A stretch of DNA of 64,000 nucleotides, taken from NCBI RefSeq assembly GCF_031432975.1, contig NZ_CP133838.1, forward strand, positions 5,146,001-5,210,000, given 5' to 3'. The notes beneath the pieces are model-generated. The model worked only from the letters and a program-made list of their open reading frames with translations. It was not told where the DNA came from and did not search any database. The position numbers were made by a program, and so were the translations under genes. Shown in pieces: positions 63,085-64,000 of this stretch (position 1 is its first letter; each line of letters starts with the position of its first letter). The DNA comes from Buttiauxella selenatireducens (GTDB taxonomy: Bacteria; Pseudomonadota; Gammaproteobacteria; Enterobacterales; Enterobacteriaceae).

Positions 63085-64000
63085 ATGAGCCAACCACAAT
63101 CTACTCCGGCTGCAAATCCGGGGCTGCTCGAGCGCGTGTTTAAACTGCGCGAACACGGCACCACGGCACGCACAGAAGTGATCGCCGGTCTTACGACCTT
63201 CCTGACGATGGTGTATATCGTTTTCGTCAACCCGCAGATCCTTGGCGCCGCTGGTATGGATACCCAGGCCGTTTTTGTCACCACCTGTTTGATTGCCGCA
63301 TTAGGTAGCATCCTGATGGGTATTTTCGCCAACCTGCCAGTCGCACTGGCACCAGCGATGGGCCTGAATGCGTTCTTCGCCTTTGTGGTTGTTGGCGCAA
63401 TGGGGATTTCCTGGCAAGTGGGTATGGGCGCCATTTTCTGGGGTGCCACAGGTCTGCTGCTGCTGACCATTTTCCGCGTGCGTTACTGGATGATTGCCAA
63501 TATCCCGGTGAGCCTGCGCGTAGGCATTACCAGCGGTATTGGTCTGTTCATCGGGATGATGGGCCTGAAAAACGCCGGGATTATCGTTGCGAACAAAGAC
63601 ACTCTGGTGAGCATCGGCAACCTGACTTCCCACAGCGTGCTGCTGGGTGCATTGGGCTTCTTTATCATCGCAATTCTGGCCTCGCGTAACATTCACGCCG
63701 CTGTGCTGGTTTCCATTGTGGTCACTACGCTGTTGGGTTGGATGATGGGCGATGTGCAATACCACGGTATTGTTTCTGCACCACCAAGCGTACTTTCAGT
63801 GGTAGGCCAGGTTGATTTAGCCGGTTCGCTGAACATTGGTCTGGCAGGCGTCATCTTCTCCTTTATGTTGGTTAACCTGTTTGACTCCTCCGGTACGTTG
63901 ATTGGCGTAACAGACAAAGCCGGGCTTGCCGACGAAAAAGGTAAATTCCCGCGCATGAAACAGGCGCTGTATGTTGATAGCGTATCTTCTGTTGCGGGCG
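63085..64000 (+). CDS. adeP: AdeP (YieG), high-affinity adenine permease (N-terminal part)
   Basis: The first 305 codons are present and the gene runs off the right edge. It belongs to the NCS2 AzgA-like purine:proton symporters, with multiple membrane helices, the signature ALAPAMGLNAFFAF (about residues 88-101) and FDSSGTLIGVTDKAGL near the visible end. It aligns closely with E. coli AdeP. The start at 63085 (MSQPQSTPA) matches the family. Confidence 0.94.
   Translation, partial: MSQPQSTPAANPGLLERVFKLREHGTTARTEVIAGLTTFLTMVYIVFVNPQILGAAGMDTQAVFVTTCLIAALGSILMGIFANLPVALAPAMGLNAFFAFVVVGAMGISWQVGMGAIFWGATGLLLLTIFRVRYWMIANIPVSLRVGITSGIGLFIGMMGLKNAGIIVANKDTLVSIGNLTSHSVLLGALGFFIIAILASRNIHAAVLVSIVVTTLLGWMMGDVQYHGIVSAPPSVLSVVGQVDLAGSLNIGLAGVIFSFMLVNLFDSSGTLIGVTDKAGLADEKGKFPRMKQALYVDSVSSVAG

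Overview
This window is a stretch of enterobacterial chromosome, from the family Enterobacteriaceae or close to it. Almost every protein aligns end to end with a familiar Escherichia coli product, and most gene neighbourhoods keep the E. coli order. The sequence is not E. coli itself: proteins differ at many positions, yihF is missing, the phoU-yieH interval is different, and five ERIC repeats lie between genes. I cannot name the genus from sequence alone. There is no prophage, insertion sequence or CRISPR array.

Layout. 1-8.9 kb: the end of yihX, typA, the nitrogen operon glnA-glnL-glnG with its sigma-54 promoter and NtrC sites, hemN, a predicted 44-residue membrane peptide and yihI. 8.9-17.8 kb: CsrC RNA, engB, Spot 42 RNA, polA, yihG, dsbA, srkA, yihD and mobAB. 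17.9-23.4 kb: a complete rRNA operon on the minus strand (16S, tRNA-Glu, 23S, 5S) with P1/P2 promoters and a boxA. 23.5-31.4 kb: yieP, hsrA and the ribose operon rbsDACBKR. 31.6-39.2 kb: kup, ravA-viaA, asnA/asnC, mioC and the replication origin oriC. 39.2-49.3 kb: mnmG, rsmG and the ATP synthase operon atpIBEFHAGDC. 49.6-58.9 kb: glmU, glmS with the attTn7 site, an rluF-like gene, and the phosphate operon pstSCAB-phoU behind Pho boxes. 58.9-64 kb: an ascorbate-family PTS transporter (EIIC, EIIB, EIIA) with a divergent LacI-type regulator, then yieH and the start of the adenine permease adeP.

The genes form several self-contained circuits. GlnL/GlnG control glnA and their own promoter. RbsR probably controls rbs through two identical-core operators 80 bp apart. 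DnaA boxes lie at oriC, before mioC and before polA. The PTS/LacI pair shares a 270-bp control region with three operator-like palindromes and a CRP-like site.

The main structural surprise is the rRNA operon. Its 16S side (yieP neighbour, tRNA-Glu spacer) is that of E. coli rrnC, but its 5S side (mobB neighbour, no tRNA-Asp/tRNA-Trp) is that of rrnA. The large block of genes that separates rrnC from rrnA in E. coli must therefore be elsewhere, or the join is an assembly artefact. The most plausible little-described items are the PTS/LacI cluster, the small membrane ORF between yihI and hemN, and a 10-codon ORF in the atp upstream region.
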